Positions 1 through 11,029 of a stretch of DNA of 64,000 nucleotides are shown here, one piece after another. Origin of the DNA: Tricholoma matsutake (taxonomy: Eukaryota > Basidiomycota > Agaricomycetes > Agaricales > Tricholomataceae); the NCBI GenBank assembly GCA_026075535.2, contig AP026544.2:3472001-3536000 (forward strand). The letters are read 5' to 3'. The stretch's first letter is position 1. Each line of letters begins with the position of its first letter. The notes beneath the pieces were generated by a model that saw only the letters and a list, made by a program, of their open reading frames with translations, was not told where the DNA came from and made no database searches. Position numbers and translations under genes: made by a program.

Positions 1-549
1 AAAGATATCTACATGGAATTATCATATATAACCTCCATTAGCCCACACTAGCCACCCTACTTCCTGTTAGTTTTCCACAGAATATTCAGCTGGTGTTGAA
101 ATGTTGATAGAAACCATACCACAATTTACCTGTTTCTTGTCTGCCATAAGCTTCAAAGACCATTCTTCATACTGCTAAGAAATAATATATCAGATCTCTG
201 CAATTATTTGTACTCAAAATTGATGATTAAACACTCACCTTTAAATCTTCTGGTGACAGGTTATCAAAGTATATCTTGAATTATACTGTGGTTCCTTGTG
301 GATTATTCAGGCACCAATCTTGGGAGCACAGACTCCTGGTATTACATCAGTCATAGAGCAAGTTGTTCAATGTTTACAACAATAATTGCACCTTGTGGTA
401 GTTGTTGTTCCAGGCTGCATCCTTGGCAGCTGTTGGACCAGGTGTAGTATTCTTTGATGTTCCTGTGGCAAGACCACTGTGATATTCTGGGTTTCCCATG
501 ATGGGTGGAGAAGAAACTACAGCAATAGATGGCTGCATCATGCAGTCAG

Positions 550-972
550 TATAAGGGCAACCTGAGCCTCTAGCAAAGGGAAATCCGAAGTTAAAATTAT
601 GCTAATACAGGGATTGGGGGTGCACCTAGCAAAGGGAAATCCGAAGAGAAAACTCTAAGGACCCCCTTGCTGATGCCCAGTATATGTGAAGATGACAAAA
701 GTCAAATATAACCTAAAAATAGAAAAAGGCGGAGATAGGCGGATCAAGGTCGCCGAATGACATCATACCAAGGGGTATGTGTCTGGAAGGGGTACTCCGC
801 CTCTAAATATAAAAGTGTCAACATGTACAAACATGATAGCAAGGGAAAATTAGTAATAAAATCCGGAAAAATCATAGAAAATGAAGAATAGAAGGAAATG
901 AGGTGGGGAAAAATATAGGACGAACATAAAAAATAGGAAAAACACACAGGGCACCCCCCTAGTCCCCTTACA
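550..972 (-). repeat. 3' LTR of gypsy element
   Basis: On the minus strand it begins TGTAAGGGGACTAG and ends CCCTTATA, so the termini are TG...TA with imperfect inverted ends rather than the usual TG...CA. It matches 6168-6593 and 7892-8317 nearly base for base. The TSD GTCAG abuts its outer end. Confidence 0.95.
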
Positions 973-985
973 TCACCCCCTCTCT
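973..985 (-). promoter_or_regulatory. Polypurine tract
   Basis: The minus strand reads AGAGAGGGGGTGA immediately upstream of the 3' LTR. This is where the plus-strand primer of an LTR retrotransposon is expected. Confidence 0.75.
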
Positions 986-3900
986 AAGATGCATCGCCCC
1001 GATGCATTTGAAATCGTATACGACCAAAGTCCGTGACTTGAATGCGATGCGGTGCAGCAGTGTGCCGTCGGTGGAATTCCTTGATTAACTGAGGGGCGTT
1101 TACATCAGACTCTTTGACCCATGAGTTCTCCTCATACCCATAACCCTTCCAATGTACCAAATACTGGAGTTTTCCTTGATGCAAACGGCTGTCCAAGATT
1201 GACTCGACTTCATATTGGGGTTCTCCCTCGATCACTGTAGGTGGTGGTGGTGGGTGTGAATGGCATCCCGGGAATGGATCTGGGGGAGCTGGAAGCAATT
1301 TGACGACATGGAAGACGGGATGGAGTCTGGACATGGAGGCTGGGAGGCGTAGACGATAGGCATGTGTTCCAATGCACTTGACAATGGGGAAAGGTCCCAA
1401 GAAGCGATGAGCGAGTTTCTTGGATGGACATGTAGTGGAGATGTCACTGGAGTCAAGATAAACTCGATCACCAACCTTGTACCCAGGGGTTGGGGAGTGG
1501 CATTGGTTGTAAAATCGCGCCATGTCGTCCTTTGCCTTTGCTAAGGCTGCCCTTGCCTCCTCCAAGCTATCCCTCATGCGTTCTGTGAACTCATTCACTG
1601 TCTCGATGTGTGAGGGAGTTTGGCAAGGTTCAAATCCCATGCGTGGATGTCGTCCAGTGTCTAAGAGGAAAGGGGTCTGTTGAGTGGAAGCATGGACATG
1701 GTTGTTGTATCCGAACTCAGCCAAAGGAAGGAGATCATCCCAATCATCCTGGCGTTCATTGACAAAGAGGTGGATGTACTGCTCCAGTTCCTGGTTGACT
1801 CGCTCTGTCTGGCCATCAGTTTGTGGGTGATAAGCAGTTGAAGTGAGGAGTTTGATCCCCAGGAGTCGGTACAGCTCACGAGTGAACTCTGCCATGAACT
1901 GAGGGCCACGATCCGAGAGGAAGGCACCAGGAAGTCCATGTAATTTCCACACGTGGTGGAGGTAGAGTCGAGCGGCACCTAGGGCACTGACAGTGGTGTG
2001 AGTGGGAATGAAGTGAGCGCGTTTTCCCACTGAGTCAACTGTGCACATCACCGCATCAAACCCATTTGACTCTGGCAATTCCACCACAAAGTCGACGCTG
2101 ACGACATCCCAACAACTCTCTGGAACAGGAAGAGGGTGTAGCTCACCAATAGGCTTGCGACGAGGAACCTTGGTGCGTAAGCAAAGGTCACAAGTGCGAC
2201 AATACTGACCAATGAGCCATGACATTTGTGGCCACCAATAGTTCCGTGAGGTGAGCTCCAAGGTCTTCCAGCGTCCGGGGTGGCCAGCAATCTGTGAGTC
2301 ATGGTGTTGGGATATGATGCGCCGGCGAAGGTCTGGGTCATTGGGAACATAGATGCGATCCCTGAAATACAACAAGTCCTCCTTTTCAGCCCACTCTGCT
2401 GCATGTAAGGAAAGGGTCAATCCCTTCCTCAGTTCTTTAACAGCTCGGGCGACAACATCCTCATGTAAACTGCTACAGTTTGTGCGACGAATGTCACATA
2501 GGATGTCCTGCTCCTCGCCCTGGGGTGCGATGCCTTCCAGTGCCCGAATGGTGAACAGGTCTGGCTGCAACAGCACAATGTTTTGGTTGTCACCACTGCC
2601 ATCCCCATGGTCTGCACGTCAGGATAGGGCATCGGTCTTCCCCATGCTGCGACCCGGACGGTGGTGCAAGGAGAAGTCGAATCTGGATAGATACAGGGAC
2701 CAACGAGCTTGACGACGGTTCAATTTCTTGGCCGTCATGAAGTACTCGAGGTTCTTGTGATCCGTCCAAATTTCCACCTTGTGTTGGGCACCCTCGAGGA
2801 AGTGTCGCCACTCCTCAAGCGCACGCATTATCGCCAACATCTCCTTGTCATGGATCTCGTAGTTTCTCTCTACAGCACTAAGGCTTTTGGAGTAGAATGC
2901 AACAGGATGCCACTTCTGGTCCTCCGGAGACTGCTGAGACAACACGGCGCCTGTCGCAAAGTCAGAACTGTCGGCTTCTACACGAAAAGGATGCGAATCG
3001 TCAGCAAAGGTAAGGATCAGAGCGGAAGTGACCATCTCCTTAAGCTTTTCGAATGCCTCCTGTTGTGCATTATCCCACCTCCATGCCTCCTTTCCTGTCA
3101 AGTCGAACAGCGGTCATGCATGATGTGAGAAATCCTTGATAAAACACCGATAAAAATTGATGAAGCCCAGGAAAGACTGCACCTCCTTCTTGTTCGTGGG
3201 CGTCGGCCAAGCTGTGACCCTGTTTACCTTGATAGGATCCATCTCCACTTGACCCTCCGAGATAATCAGGCCGAGGTACTCGATCTTGGTCCTTTCGAAC
3301 TCGCATTTGTCCTGATGAAGGTAGAGTTTGTACCGTCGAAGTTGCTCTAGGACGAGGCGCATGATGCGATGGTGCTCTTCAACCGTGCAAGTGAAGATGA
3401 GGATGTCGTCGAGATAGATGCAGACAACGCCTTCGAGGATGAGGTCATGGAAGATGTCGTTCATCATGGTCTGAAAGGTGGCAGGGCTATTAGTAAGGCC
3501 AAAGAACATGACAAGCGGTTCAAAAAGACCACAGTTGGTATGAAAGGCTGCCTTCCACTCATCTCCCTCCTTTATCCTCACATTATTATAGCCCCAACGG
3601 ACATCGAGCTTGGTGAAGTATCGGGCTCCATGGAGCTGGTTTACGAGTTCGGAGATGAGGGGTAGTGGGTAGCAATTTTTGACCGTGATGTTGTTGAGCC
3701 TTCTGTAGTCTTGAACCGGTCGAAGTGAGCCATCCTTCTTCTTGACAAAGAAAAAGGGAGAGGCCATGGGTGACTTCGATGGTCGAATATGTCCAGAGGC
3801 CAGGTGCTCGTCGATGAACTGGTCAAGCTGCCATTGTTCTTCCGGAGAGAGAGGATAGACCTTGCAGGATGAAGGGGTTGCGCTGGGGGTGAGTTCGATC

Positions 3901-4928
3901 GCGTGATCCCATGGCTTACACGCAGGAAGAGAGTCAAATGACTCCTTGGAGAACACATCTTCAAACTCATGGAGATGAGGGAGTAAGGAGTTAGTAGAGG
4001 ATTTAGCAGCGTTGTTTTTGTGGAAGGCCTCGGCGAGGCATTGGCATATGTTCGATGTGGCACACACCTCATGCGATGAGCAAATCGCAGTGTAGAAGAT
4101 CCGATCACCCTCCTCCACTTCCTCTGGGTCCTCATCATCATCATCCGAGTCCGGCATTAGATCAGGAACCCCTTCCAATTCCACTTCAGGTATAGGCAGG
4201 GGTCCAGCACGACACTTCTGAGTTCGTCGTATTGCTGCCTTCTGTCCACGACGTTCTTGCCTGGCTTCTGTGAAACACGTCCGACAGTGGGATGGACATC
4301 GGCTCATGGTAACCTCCCCAGTGCGCCAGTCGACCTCTGGGTTATGGTCTCGAAGCCATGGATATCCCAAAATCACCTTTTGCTTTCCTAATTGAGTGAC
4401 AGCAAAAAGGGCATGCTTACTATGATCTTTGTAACGGAGAACCAGGTCTGCAACCTCTCGGATGGCACCAGCTTCATTTGGGGATCCATCCACGTTATAT
4501 ACAGGTATTGGACGTGAGAGTGAGCGAGTATTTAGACGATGTTGTTGTACCAGATGGGAATTGATGAAGAGACCAGTTGCACCAGAGTCCAGGAGCGCAG
4601 AGACACCGAGTATCTGTCCAGTGTCGGTTGTCTGCAGTTCGATGGCTAGGTTTAAGGAATGTGCAGAGGGAGTGGATGCCACAATATACTTGCGTGGTAG
4701 TTTACGCTCCCATGATTTAATTTTGGGATGTGGAGTAGAAGGAGAGATGGGGAGAGCAGGTATGTCTTTAGCCAACTTTGAAGGGTCAGAGAGGGGAGCA
4801 GTCACAGAAATGGATTCATTCTCCGGGGATTCAACTGACAAGACTTCAAAGTGGTTATGGACAGGCAGTGAGGGCGTACGATTCACTCGCTGCAAATAGG
4901 AAAATCCTGCTCCTCTACAACTTCCAAC
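984..4928 (-). pseudogene. pol: Pol polyprotein of gypsy chromovirus, two in-frame TGA stops
   Basis: A single frame from 4928 to 984 interrupted only by TGA at 3114-3116 and 2619-2621. Domains in order: aspartic protease (LLDSGATGLF, Asp about 103 counting from 4895); reverse transcriptase (FFVKKKDGSLRPVQDYRRLN, then FTKLDVRWGYNN, then catalytic YLDD at about 494-497); RNase H (FRVEADSSDFATGAVLSQ) between the stops. After the second stop come the integrase zinc finger (H92, H99, C126, C129), the integrase core (D162, D222 in LSDRGPQF, E258 in QTERVNQELE) and a chromodomain at about 455-503 with YLVHWKGYG and ENSW. Catalytic residues are preserved. Both stops sit where context suggests Arg CGA (HHA-stop-PLFD and DALS-stop-RADH), so single C-to-T changes explain them. 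Confidence 0.93.
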
Positions 4929-6001
4929 TTAATCTCCTCTGCAACTTGATCCTTCGCTTCCTCAACATCTACAAGCGCCAACAAATCTTGCAGGAGTTCG
5001 TCTCGTCCCTCGGGGGTGAGCATGCGGATATCCTGACAATGGGGACACGCTCCAGCCCTGTGTCCAGGTTCCCCACAACGGTAGCAGAGATCCAACTTAC
5101 GTGCACGGCTGCGGGCTGCATCAACATCCATTGGTACTGGGACATTGATGGCTGGTGTGGGAGTTTGACAAACAGGAATGGGGTTAGGGTGGGGGAGGCT
5201 TCGATTGAAGGTGTAGGGTGTATGAGTGGTAGTTGGAGCACGGAATGCAGCATTAAACGCCACATTTGTGAGTCGGTTCTCATCACAGAGTGAAGCAGCT
5301 TCATACCAAGCAAGGATATCATCGTCCGCTGGGCGCCCTTCCAACATCTGTGCAATCTGGTCCTGAATTTCTCGGTTGAGCCCCCGTTGGAACTTCACCA
5401 CCACTGGTAACCCACTCCCATATCCTGCCATGTCCACCAAATCCTTGAACTCATCGATATAGTCATCCACGGATCGACGTCCCTGGTGGTAAGCGGATGA
5501 CTCAAGTCGTGTCACTGCTCGGTGGCATTCATTGAGGGGGCAGAAGTGGCATATGAACTCAGCTTGAAAGTCACCCCAAGTGGAGAAAGGTAGAGAACCG
5601 AGTTCTTTAGTTTGACGTAGGATACGGTCCACATAGAGATAGGCGCGTTCAGATTTCATGTATGTGAAGGCCCAATAAATTTTTGCAGCCTCATCGATGA
5701 ATTGATGCGACTGGAGACTAATGTATAACTCACAGGAATTAAGGAATGCACGTCCCTGCACACATGCACCATTAAATTCGGCGGGGGGGGACAGTTTGAT
5801 CTGGGCATGTTCCTTAGTGGACGCGTTTGGCAAAACGTCGTTGTTGGGTGCGCTTGGAGTCGTAAAGGGGGAACTATTGGTCGTAGGGTTAGCCTGGAGG
5901 GTCCTAACGAAGTTTTCAATCGTAGATTTAAGCGAGTCAATTTGCGCGCGCATTCCGGAAACATCGCTTTCAAGCACATCAAAGTGTTCTGATGCGTCCA
6001 T
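4883..6001 (-). CDS. gag: Gag polyprotein of gypsy chromovirus
   Basis: An open frame of about 372 aa from the ATG at 6001; an in-frame GTG lies 15 nt upstream. It encodes the structural protein that packages element RNA into virus-like particles in the cytoplasm. The central region has the retrotransposon gag fold signature (WAFTYMKSERAYLY, then WGDFQAEF). One zinc knuckle CYRCGEPGHRAGAC (C-x2-C-x4-H-x4-C) lies near the C-terminus, in the usual place. A coiled-coil-like segment follows the start (DVSGMRAQIDSLKSTI). The frame is intact. It overlaps pol in the -1 frame over about 45 nt, so pol is likely made by frameshifting rather than from its own start. Confidence 0.9.
   Translation of the reverse strand: MDASEHFDVLESDVSGMRAQIDSLKSTIENFVRTLQANPTTNSSPFTTPSAPNNDVLPNASTKEHAQIKLSPPAEFNGACVQGRAFLNSCELYISLQSHQFIDEAAKIYWAFTYMKSERAYLYVDRILRQTKELGSLPFSTWGDFQAEFICHFCPLNECHRAVTRLESSAYHQGRRSVDDYIDEFKDLVDMAGYGSGLPVVVKFQRGLNREIQDQIAQMLEGRPADDDILAWYEAASLCDENRLTNVAFNAAFRAPTTTHTPYTFNRSLPHPNPIPVCQTPTPAINVPVPMDVDAARSRARKLDLCYRCGEPGHRAGACPHCQDIRMLTPEGRDELLQDLLALVDVEEAKDQVAEEIKLEVVEEQDFPICSE
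4901..4907 (-). promoter_or_regulatory. Candidate -1 frameshift slippery heptamer GGATTTT
   Basis: In gag frame the minus strand reads G GAT TTT, 16 nt before the gag TGA (4885-4883). The pol frame is open from 4928 and lies at -1 relative to gag. GGATTTT has the form of the slippery heptamer described for dianthoviruses; tandem slippage gives GGA TTT. No clear downstream pseudoknot was worked out. Confidence 0.45.
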
Positions 6002-6146
6002 GTCGCTAGGGAGCACGTTTGGCGAAAATGGCGGCGTAATAAAGGCGAGAGTATCTGGAACGGTGTGTAGGGACTCTGTGGAGCTTTGGGAAGCGTCGTC
6101 CAGTCCGTACCTGCCTATTTTGGGCAGCGCGTTCGCGATTTTCGGG

Positions 6147-6167
6147 CCTTAGGGGAGAGTTTTCTAC
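6147..6167 (-). promoter_or_regulatory. Putative self-priming primer-binding site
   Basis: Directly downstream of the 5' LTR the minus strand reads GTAGAAAACTCTCCCCTAAG. AGAAAACTCT in it is exactly complementary to AGAGTTTTCT inside the LTR (minus strand 6278-6269). After a CCCC interruption the complementarity resumes as TAAGG. I see no obvious tRNA-3'-end complement. Tf1/sushi chromoviruses are known to prime reverse transcription with the 5' end of their own RNA, and this arrangement fits that. Confidence 0.6.
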
Positions 6168-6593
6168 TATAAGGGCAACCTGAGCCTCTAGCAAAGGGAA
6201 ATCCGAAGTTAAAATTATGCTACATAATACAGGGATTGGGGGCGCACCTAGCAAAGGGAAATCCGAAGAGAAAACTCTAAGGACCCCCTTGCTGATGCCC
6301 AGTATATGTGAAGACGACAAAAATCAAATATAACCTAAAAATAGAAAAAGGCGGAGATAGGCGGATCAAGGTCGCCGAATGACATCATACCAAGGGGTAT
6401 GTGTCGGAAGGGGTACTCCACCTCTAAATATAAAAGTGTCAACATGTACAAACATGATAGCAAGGGAAAATTAGTAATAAAATCCGAAAAAATCATAGAA
6501 AATGAAGAATAGAAGGAAATGAGGTGGGGAAAAATATAGGACAAACATAAAAAATAGGAAAAACACACAGGGCACCCCCCTAGTCCCCTTACA
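6168..6593 (-). repeat. 5' LTR of gypsy element
   Basis: It is 426 bp with the same termini as the other copies. On the minus strand a TATATTTG box lies at about 6326-6333. Around 45 nt downstream is CCTTAGAGTTTTCT (6282-6269), a plausible transcript 5' region. A second TATA-like stretch lies near 6425. Transcription of the element would start in this LTR. Confidence 0.9.
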
Positions 6594-7891
6594 GTCAGGA
6601 GACAAAGCCATCATGGTGGCAGAATCACTTGAGATAGTGGCTGGAATGAGATCATTCAATATTGGTGAAAAAACAGTGAGAGTTGATATGGCAGCTGGAG
6701 CTAGAGTTGACATAGCAGCTGGAGTGAGATCACCTGAGGCAGTGGCTGGAGTGAGATCACTCATAAAAACAGTGGGAGTCAATATGGCAGCAGGAGTTGA
6801 TGCAGCGGTAGCTAGAGTCAACATAGCAGCTCGAGCGAGATCACTCAAGGCAGCAGTGGCTGGAGTAAGATCAGTTGAGGCAGCAGTGGCTGGAGTAAGA
6901 TCACTCATGGCAGCTCGAGCAGATAAGGCCGTTGATGCAGACAACATAGTAGGATCACCCAAGCTAGGGACCATGGCATGAGCATCAGTTGAAGATGCTA
7001 GTGGAAGGATGGCTATTGATGCAGAGGGTGGGGCAGAATCACTCAAGATAGGCACTGGGAATCCAATTGAAGTGAGTACGTTCATAGAATCCAGGAAACT
7101 GGCTGGTAGGGTCATGGTACTTTGTCCATAAGACAATGTCAGTTGTATCCAATTCTTTTGTTACATATTGAGACTCACCTTGAAGCTAGTATTAGGTGTA
7201 GCAATGGCAGGACTAGTTTTGTTGTTGGTAACTGAAGTGTTGACTTTGACACTAGCATCAATTGTCAGAATGGGGGTGATGTTGACTGTTGGTACAGAAT
7301 TGATGCCCAGTGGTGTGCTACCCTGTAAAGATACAGGAACTTGAGAAATGTACATATTGATCATTGGATCTGCAGTGAAATTATGCATATTGGTATCAGT
7401 GGTGTTGACCACTGAATGCTGACTTGCCTATCATATGGACCATGGTCAGTACACAATCAGATATGTAAGGCTTAAGCAAATACTCACCACCACATTGCTT
7501 TCACCCTGTACCATATCTTTGATATTGCTCACCAGTTCAATCTTTGTCTTCTTCAATGCTAATTTTGTTGATGCTTTGCAAGCATGTTTTGAACCGGTTT
7601 CCAGAGATGATGGCTCCTCATCCTCCTGCTTCATTTTTACTTCAGAGGTCTGCTGATTAACATACCAAGATGGATAGTTCTCTGTCACAATTTGCTCTGC
7701 TTTCCAATCATGCTCACAGAGTCTTAGTTCTGGAAAATGGGATACCATTCCATTGCAGTATTGTTTCCTGGTCTCAGCATCAGCTTGTCCCCATTTTGAT
7801 GGAGCTGGTCCTCTTTTAGCGATCAAAACCCAAATAATGTATGCAAACTTGGGAATTTCAGAAGCCCTGTTGCCACCAATTACTGTACTGT

Positions 7892-8317
7892 TGTAAGGGG
7901 ACTAGGGGGGTGCCCTGTGTGTTTTTCCTATTTTTTATGTTCGTCCTATATTTTTCCCCACCTCATTTCCTTCTATTCTTCATTTTCTATGATTTTTCCG
8001 GATTTTATTACTAATTTTCCCTTGCTATCATGTTTGTACATGTTGACACTTTTATATTTAGAGGCGGAGTACCCCTTCCGACACATACCCCTTGGTATGA
8101 TGTCATTCGGTGGCCTTGATCCACCTATCTCCGCCTTTTTCTATTTTTAGGTTATATTTGATTTTTGTCGTCTTCACATATACTGGGCATCAGCAAGGGG
8201 ATCCTTAGAGTTTTCTCTTCAGATTTCCCTTTGCTAGGTGTGTCCCCAATGCCTGTATTATGTAGTATAATTTTAACTTCGGATTTCCCTTTGCTAGAGG
8301 CTTAGGTTGCCCTTATA
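7892..8317 (+). repeat. Solo LTR of the same gypsy family
   Basis: It begins TGTAAGGGGACTAG, ends CCCTTATA, and is closely matched to both LTRs of the full element but in opposite orientation. The 5-bp target duplication ACTGT (7887-7891 and 8318-8322) is intact, so this is a solo LTR left by LTR-LTR recombination. It interrupts an exon of the split minus-strand gene. Confidence 0.95.
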
Positions 8318-8874
8318 ACTGTCTTCTTCTTCAACAAACTGCATTGTGACATTGATTCCTTGGGCAGCATGGCTCGGCCCATGACCCTGGGGACCTAAAC
8401 TAACATCATGAAGTATGTCAGATATTGATTCTGTCCACTGTCATTTTGTCCAAAATTTGACTTTGGGATAGTCCTTCTGGGATAGAGGTGATAATGATGA
8501 GTCCACTTGACTAAGCTGGGAATTATCTCTTGGATTTGGGATAGCCATGAGAAGTGCACTATAAGCTTCACTTGGGGTTTGTGAAATGCTAGCACATTTT
8601 TTAACAATTGATAATTAAATATTACCAAAGCGTGTTGTATTGTGTCTCAATAGTCTTTGAAGGTCCGGTCGGGTTGTGGTCGCAGCCCCTTTTGGCTGCA
8701 ACCGCAACCACAACCAGTTGTCTCACTTACAAAATCCCACCAACCACGGCCAACCAGTTGGTGACCGGTTGTTGTCAGCTTGCAACTGGTTCCAACCAGT
8801 TGCAACCATACATATGTACAGTAATTTGTAAATAATAATATGTATTCATAAAACTAATAATAAAATAACAAGAA

Positions 8875-9315
8875 CCTTCCCCCTGCTTGCATTGGGAGCA
8901 AGAGAGGGGGGGAGGTAGCTGTAGTCACATAGAAAAGATCAAGAACCCCCCCTGCTCACATTTGGAGCAAGAGAGGGGGGTGGGGGGCCACCGTCATCAT
9001 TTTTGGGGTTGGCAGTGGGTGTTGGTGACGTGGCAGCAGTGCCACGTCATCATTGTCATCGTTGTTGGGGTTGGCGATGTTGCGGCGGTGCCACATCATT
9101 GTCATCAGATTGGTGTGGCAGCCTGTCATACCCCCATTGTTGTTCCTCTCGGTCAGCACCCCCATCTCCCCCTGCAAGCAGTGGCTCACAGGCTGGGTGG
9201 TGGTGCTGGAAACATAATAGAGACCCCTCCATCTCGTGTTTGGAGTGAGGGAGGGGGGTGTTGCCATAGAAAAAGAACATACCCCTCCATCTTGCGTTTG
9301 GAGCAAGAGAGGGCA
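8875..9315. repeat. Four GC-rich hairpin repeats
   Basis: Four related units (about 8878-8918, 8945-8980, 9227-9257, 9281-9311) have the form CCCCCC-TGCTCACATTTGGAGCAAGAGAG-GGGGGG and would fold as C/G stems around TTTGGAG. Two similar units occur in element D (28576-28608 and 28645-28676). Role unknown. Confidence 0.6.
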
Positions 9316-9539
9316 TGTTGCATCTAGGTGGGGTGGGTTAGCTGTGACATGGCATGGAGGTGGGTGTGGCTGGGGGGGCTTACCTGGCAGGTATCCCCCT
9401 GCTGGGGTCTCCTGGTGTCCCTCCCCATCCTCCTGACTGATCAGCACTCCTCACATCCCATTTCAATGGGGAGGAGGAGGTAGAGTGGGTGGGTGTGGTT
9501 TGTACGCATCAGTGCATATCGTTACCAAAGAATTTCAAC

Positions 9540-9629
9540 CTAAAAACATAGAAATAAAGTTTGTAAACATAAAGATATACAAAAGAAAACTTACCGTGGG
9601 CCCAAACGACGATAACATTGTTTGGGCCC
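9540..9629 (-). other. Hairpin-intron module, copy A
   Basis: GGGCCCAAAC and GTTTGGGCCC (9598-9629) form a perfect 10-bp stem with a 12-nt loop. On the minus strand a GTAAGT donor follows within 4 nt (9594-9589). A 55-nt intron-like stretch ends TTTTTAG at 9540, and the next exon begins GTTGAAATTC. The same order recurs in elements B, C and D. Confidence 0.6.
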
Positions 9630-10399
9630 ATGTTGTTTGTGGCCATTGTTGTCATTGTCGTGAGAAGTGAACGATGGCACATACAAACAAATGCATCACA
9701 TTGCTGTTTACTTGCACCACACATATTCAAACATATACAAATGGCCCAAACATATATAAACACTTGCCCATCCAACCTGTCATTCCTTGGGCATGCCCCA
9801 AATTTGTTATGGAGTAAATAAATTACATAGAAAATAAAATAAAAATTGTACTATCTAAGATTGAGTAGCGAGGTAAGGCCACCCAGTTGCGACCAGTTGT
9901 GACTGGTTCCAATTGGTTGGACTTGCAAGCCTGAGCCTACCAACTGCAACCACAACTGTTGACAACAAGGCCCAACTGCAACCAGAAAGACCAGTTGCTT
10001 GCGGTTGGGTCCAGTTGAGTTCCAGTTTTTTTTCAGTTGCAGCAACTGGACCCTCAAAGACTATGTCTCAATCACTATATTTTTCTTCTCTAGATCAGCT
10101 GAGTAATTTTGTAGGTTGTTGGAGGTCTTTACACTCCCCCCTGTATTCCTATAGGAATCCAATGATTCTGATGATTCCAATCAGAATCCAACCATATTCC
10201 AATGTCATTTCACCAGCCAAATTGACATGAAATAGCAGGTTTAGTCCTAGTCCAGTCCAATGTGATTCTGATTGGACTATTGGAATTTCTGGTTATAGGA
10301 ATCACATAGGACTATTCCAAAGGTATGCTAAGACATCAGACAACATAGGATTCTGATAGGAATGAAAGCAGCCTTGCTTAGTAATATAGTATGAAAAAG

Positions 10400-10485
10400 T
10401 CAATGTGCACACCAGAATTGAACACTTGACATTACAGAAGCCTAAACCAACAACAATACCATTAGGCTAAACAGTCATTACAGGT
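10400..10485 (-). other. tRNA-like sequence (Pol III box remnants) in element B
   Basis: On the minus strand a TAGCCTAATGGTA A-box-like sequence (10469-10457) is followed about 40 nt later by a TGTTCAATTCT B-box-like sequence (10423-10413). Arms are not well paired, so this is a tRNA-derived relic rather than a working tRNA. Confidence 0.4.
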
Positions 10486-10716
10486 AAGTGATCATACTAC
10501 ACTACATACCATTCCCATGGGTGTGAAGACAAAGCACATAGCCGTGTCATCACACCTGCCAGCTCATCACTCCCACCACCATCACCAACAACAACAAGCA
10601 CACCACCTCCATCCCCCACCTCAACCACAACCCAGCAACTCCCACCACTCCCACTTCACCCCCATCTCTAGATGAGCTGCCAAGACCGGAAATGACTGGT
10701 TTCGACACTGAATGAT

Positions 10717-10814
10717 GCCCAAATGATGCAATTGTAGTTTGGGCCCGTAGTAAGTTTTTTTTTCATTCATTTCTTACTTTTGTAAACTAACTAATTCATT
10801 TGTTTTGTTTCTAG
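10717..10814 (+). other. Hairpin-intron module, copy B
   Basis: An imperfect hairpin GCCCAAAT...GTTTGGGC (10717-10744) is followed 6 nt later by a GTAAGT donor at 10750. The 65-nt intron has a CTAAC branch-like site and ends TTTCTAG at 10814. The next exon begins GTTCTAATC. Confidence 0.6.
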
Positions 10815-11029
10815 GTTCTAATCTAGATGGGTAACATGAGCCAAACCCACACCCAATGACACCCCTGGCAACCCCCCTCCTCCCTGTCAAAATTGGATGT
10901 GAGGGTATTGATTGTGGTCAGGAGTGTGGGGAGCAACACCAGGAGACCCCAGAAGGGGAATACCCACCCAGTAAGCACCACCCGACCCCTCCCCTCGTCC
11001 CACATCACTGATGAACTGACAATGCACCC

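Larger units (their letters stand above)
550..6593 (-). mobile_element. Full-length Ty3/gypsy chromovirus (Tf1/sushi-like)
   Basis: This is a complete LTR retrotransposon on the minus strand. It is bounded by LTRs at 6168-6593 (5') and 550-972 (3') and flanked by a 5-bp target duplication GTCAG at 545-549 and 6594-6598. Internal order is gag, protease, reverse transcriptase, RNase H, integrase and chromodomain, which defines a chromovirus. The LTRs differ by only a handful of substitutions plus two small indels, many at CpG, so the insertion is recent. Two in-frame TGA codons in pol make this copy non-autonomous as it stands. It sits inside an exon of the unrecognised gene described separately. 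Confidence 0.95.
374..8394 (-). pseudogene. Unrecognised spliced gene split by two LTR insertions
   Basis: Minus-strand coding pieces lie at 8394-8318, 7891-7488, 7427-7179, 7119-6594 and 549-374. Two clean introns are visible. One is 7428-7487 (GTGAGT donor, TACTGAC branch, TAG acceptor). The other is 7120-7178 (GTGAGT donor, CTGAC branch, AAAG acceptor). The piece at 7830-7750 reads KRGPAPSKWGQ, a motif I have seen in multi-copy Agaricomycete hypothetical proteins. The 7119-6620 piece is an Ala/Thr/Ser/Leu-rich repeat built on LTPATA-like units. A solo LTR (7892-8317) and a complete gypsy element (550-6593) interrupt coding sequence. Removing each with one TSD copy restores the same frame (EEEDSTVIGG at the first, SPDCMMQPS at the second), ending at a TAA at 374-376. 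The upstream start was not located; an acceptor-like TTTAG precedes 8394. Function unknown. Confidence 0.6.
8649..10063. mobile_element. Non-autonomous hAT-like element A (1,415 bp)
   Basis: Ends are TAGTCTTTGA at 8649 and its inverse TCAAAGACTA at 10063. An exact 8-bp target duplication TGTCTCAA lies at 8641-8648 and 10064-10071; 8-bp duplications typify the hAT superfamily. Subterminal zones (8660-8815 and 9880-10050) are packed with CAACCAGTTGCAACC-like motifs on both strands, as expected for transposase-binding sites. No transposase-like frame is present. The interior holds C/G-rich hairpins and the hairpin-intron module. Confidence 0.85.
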
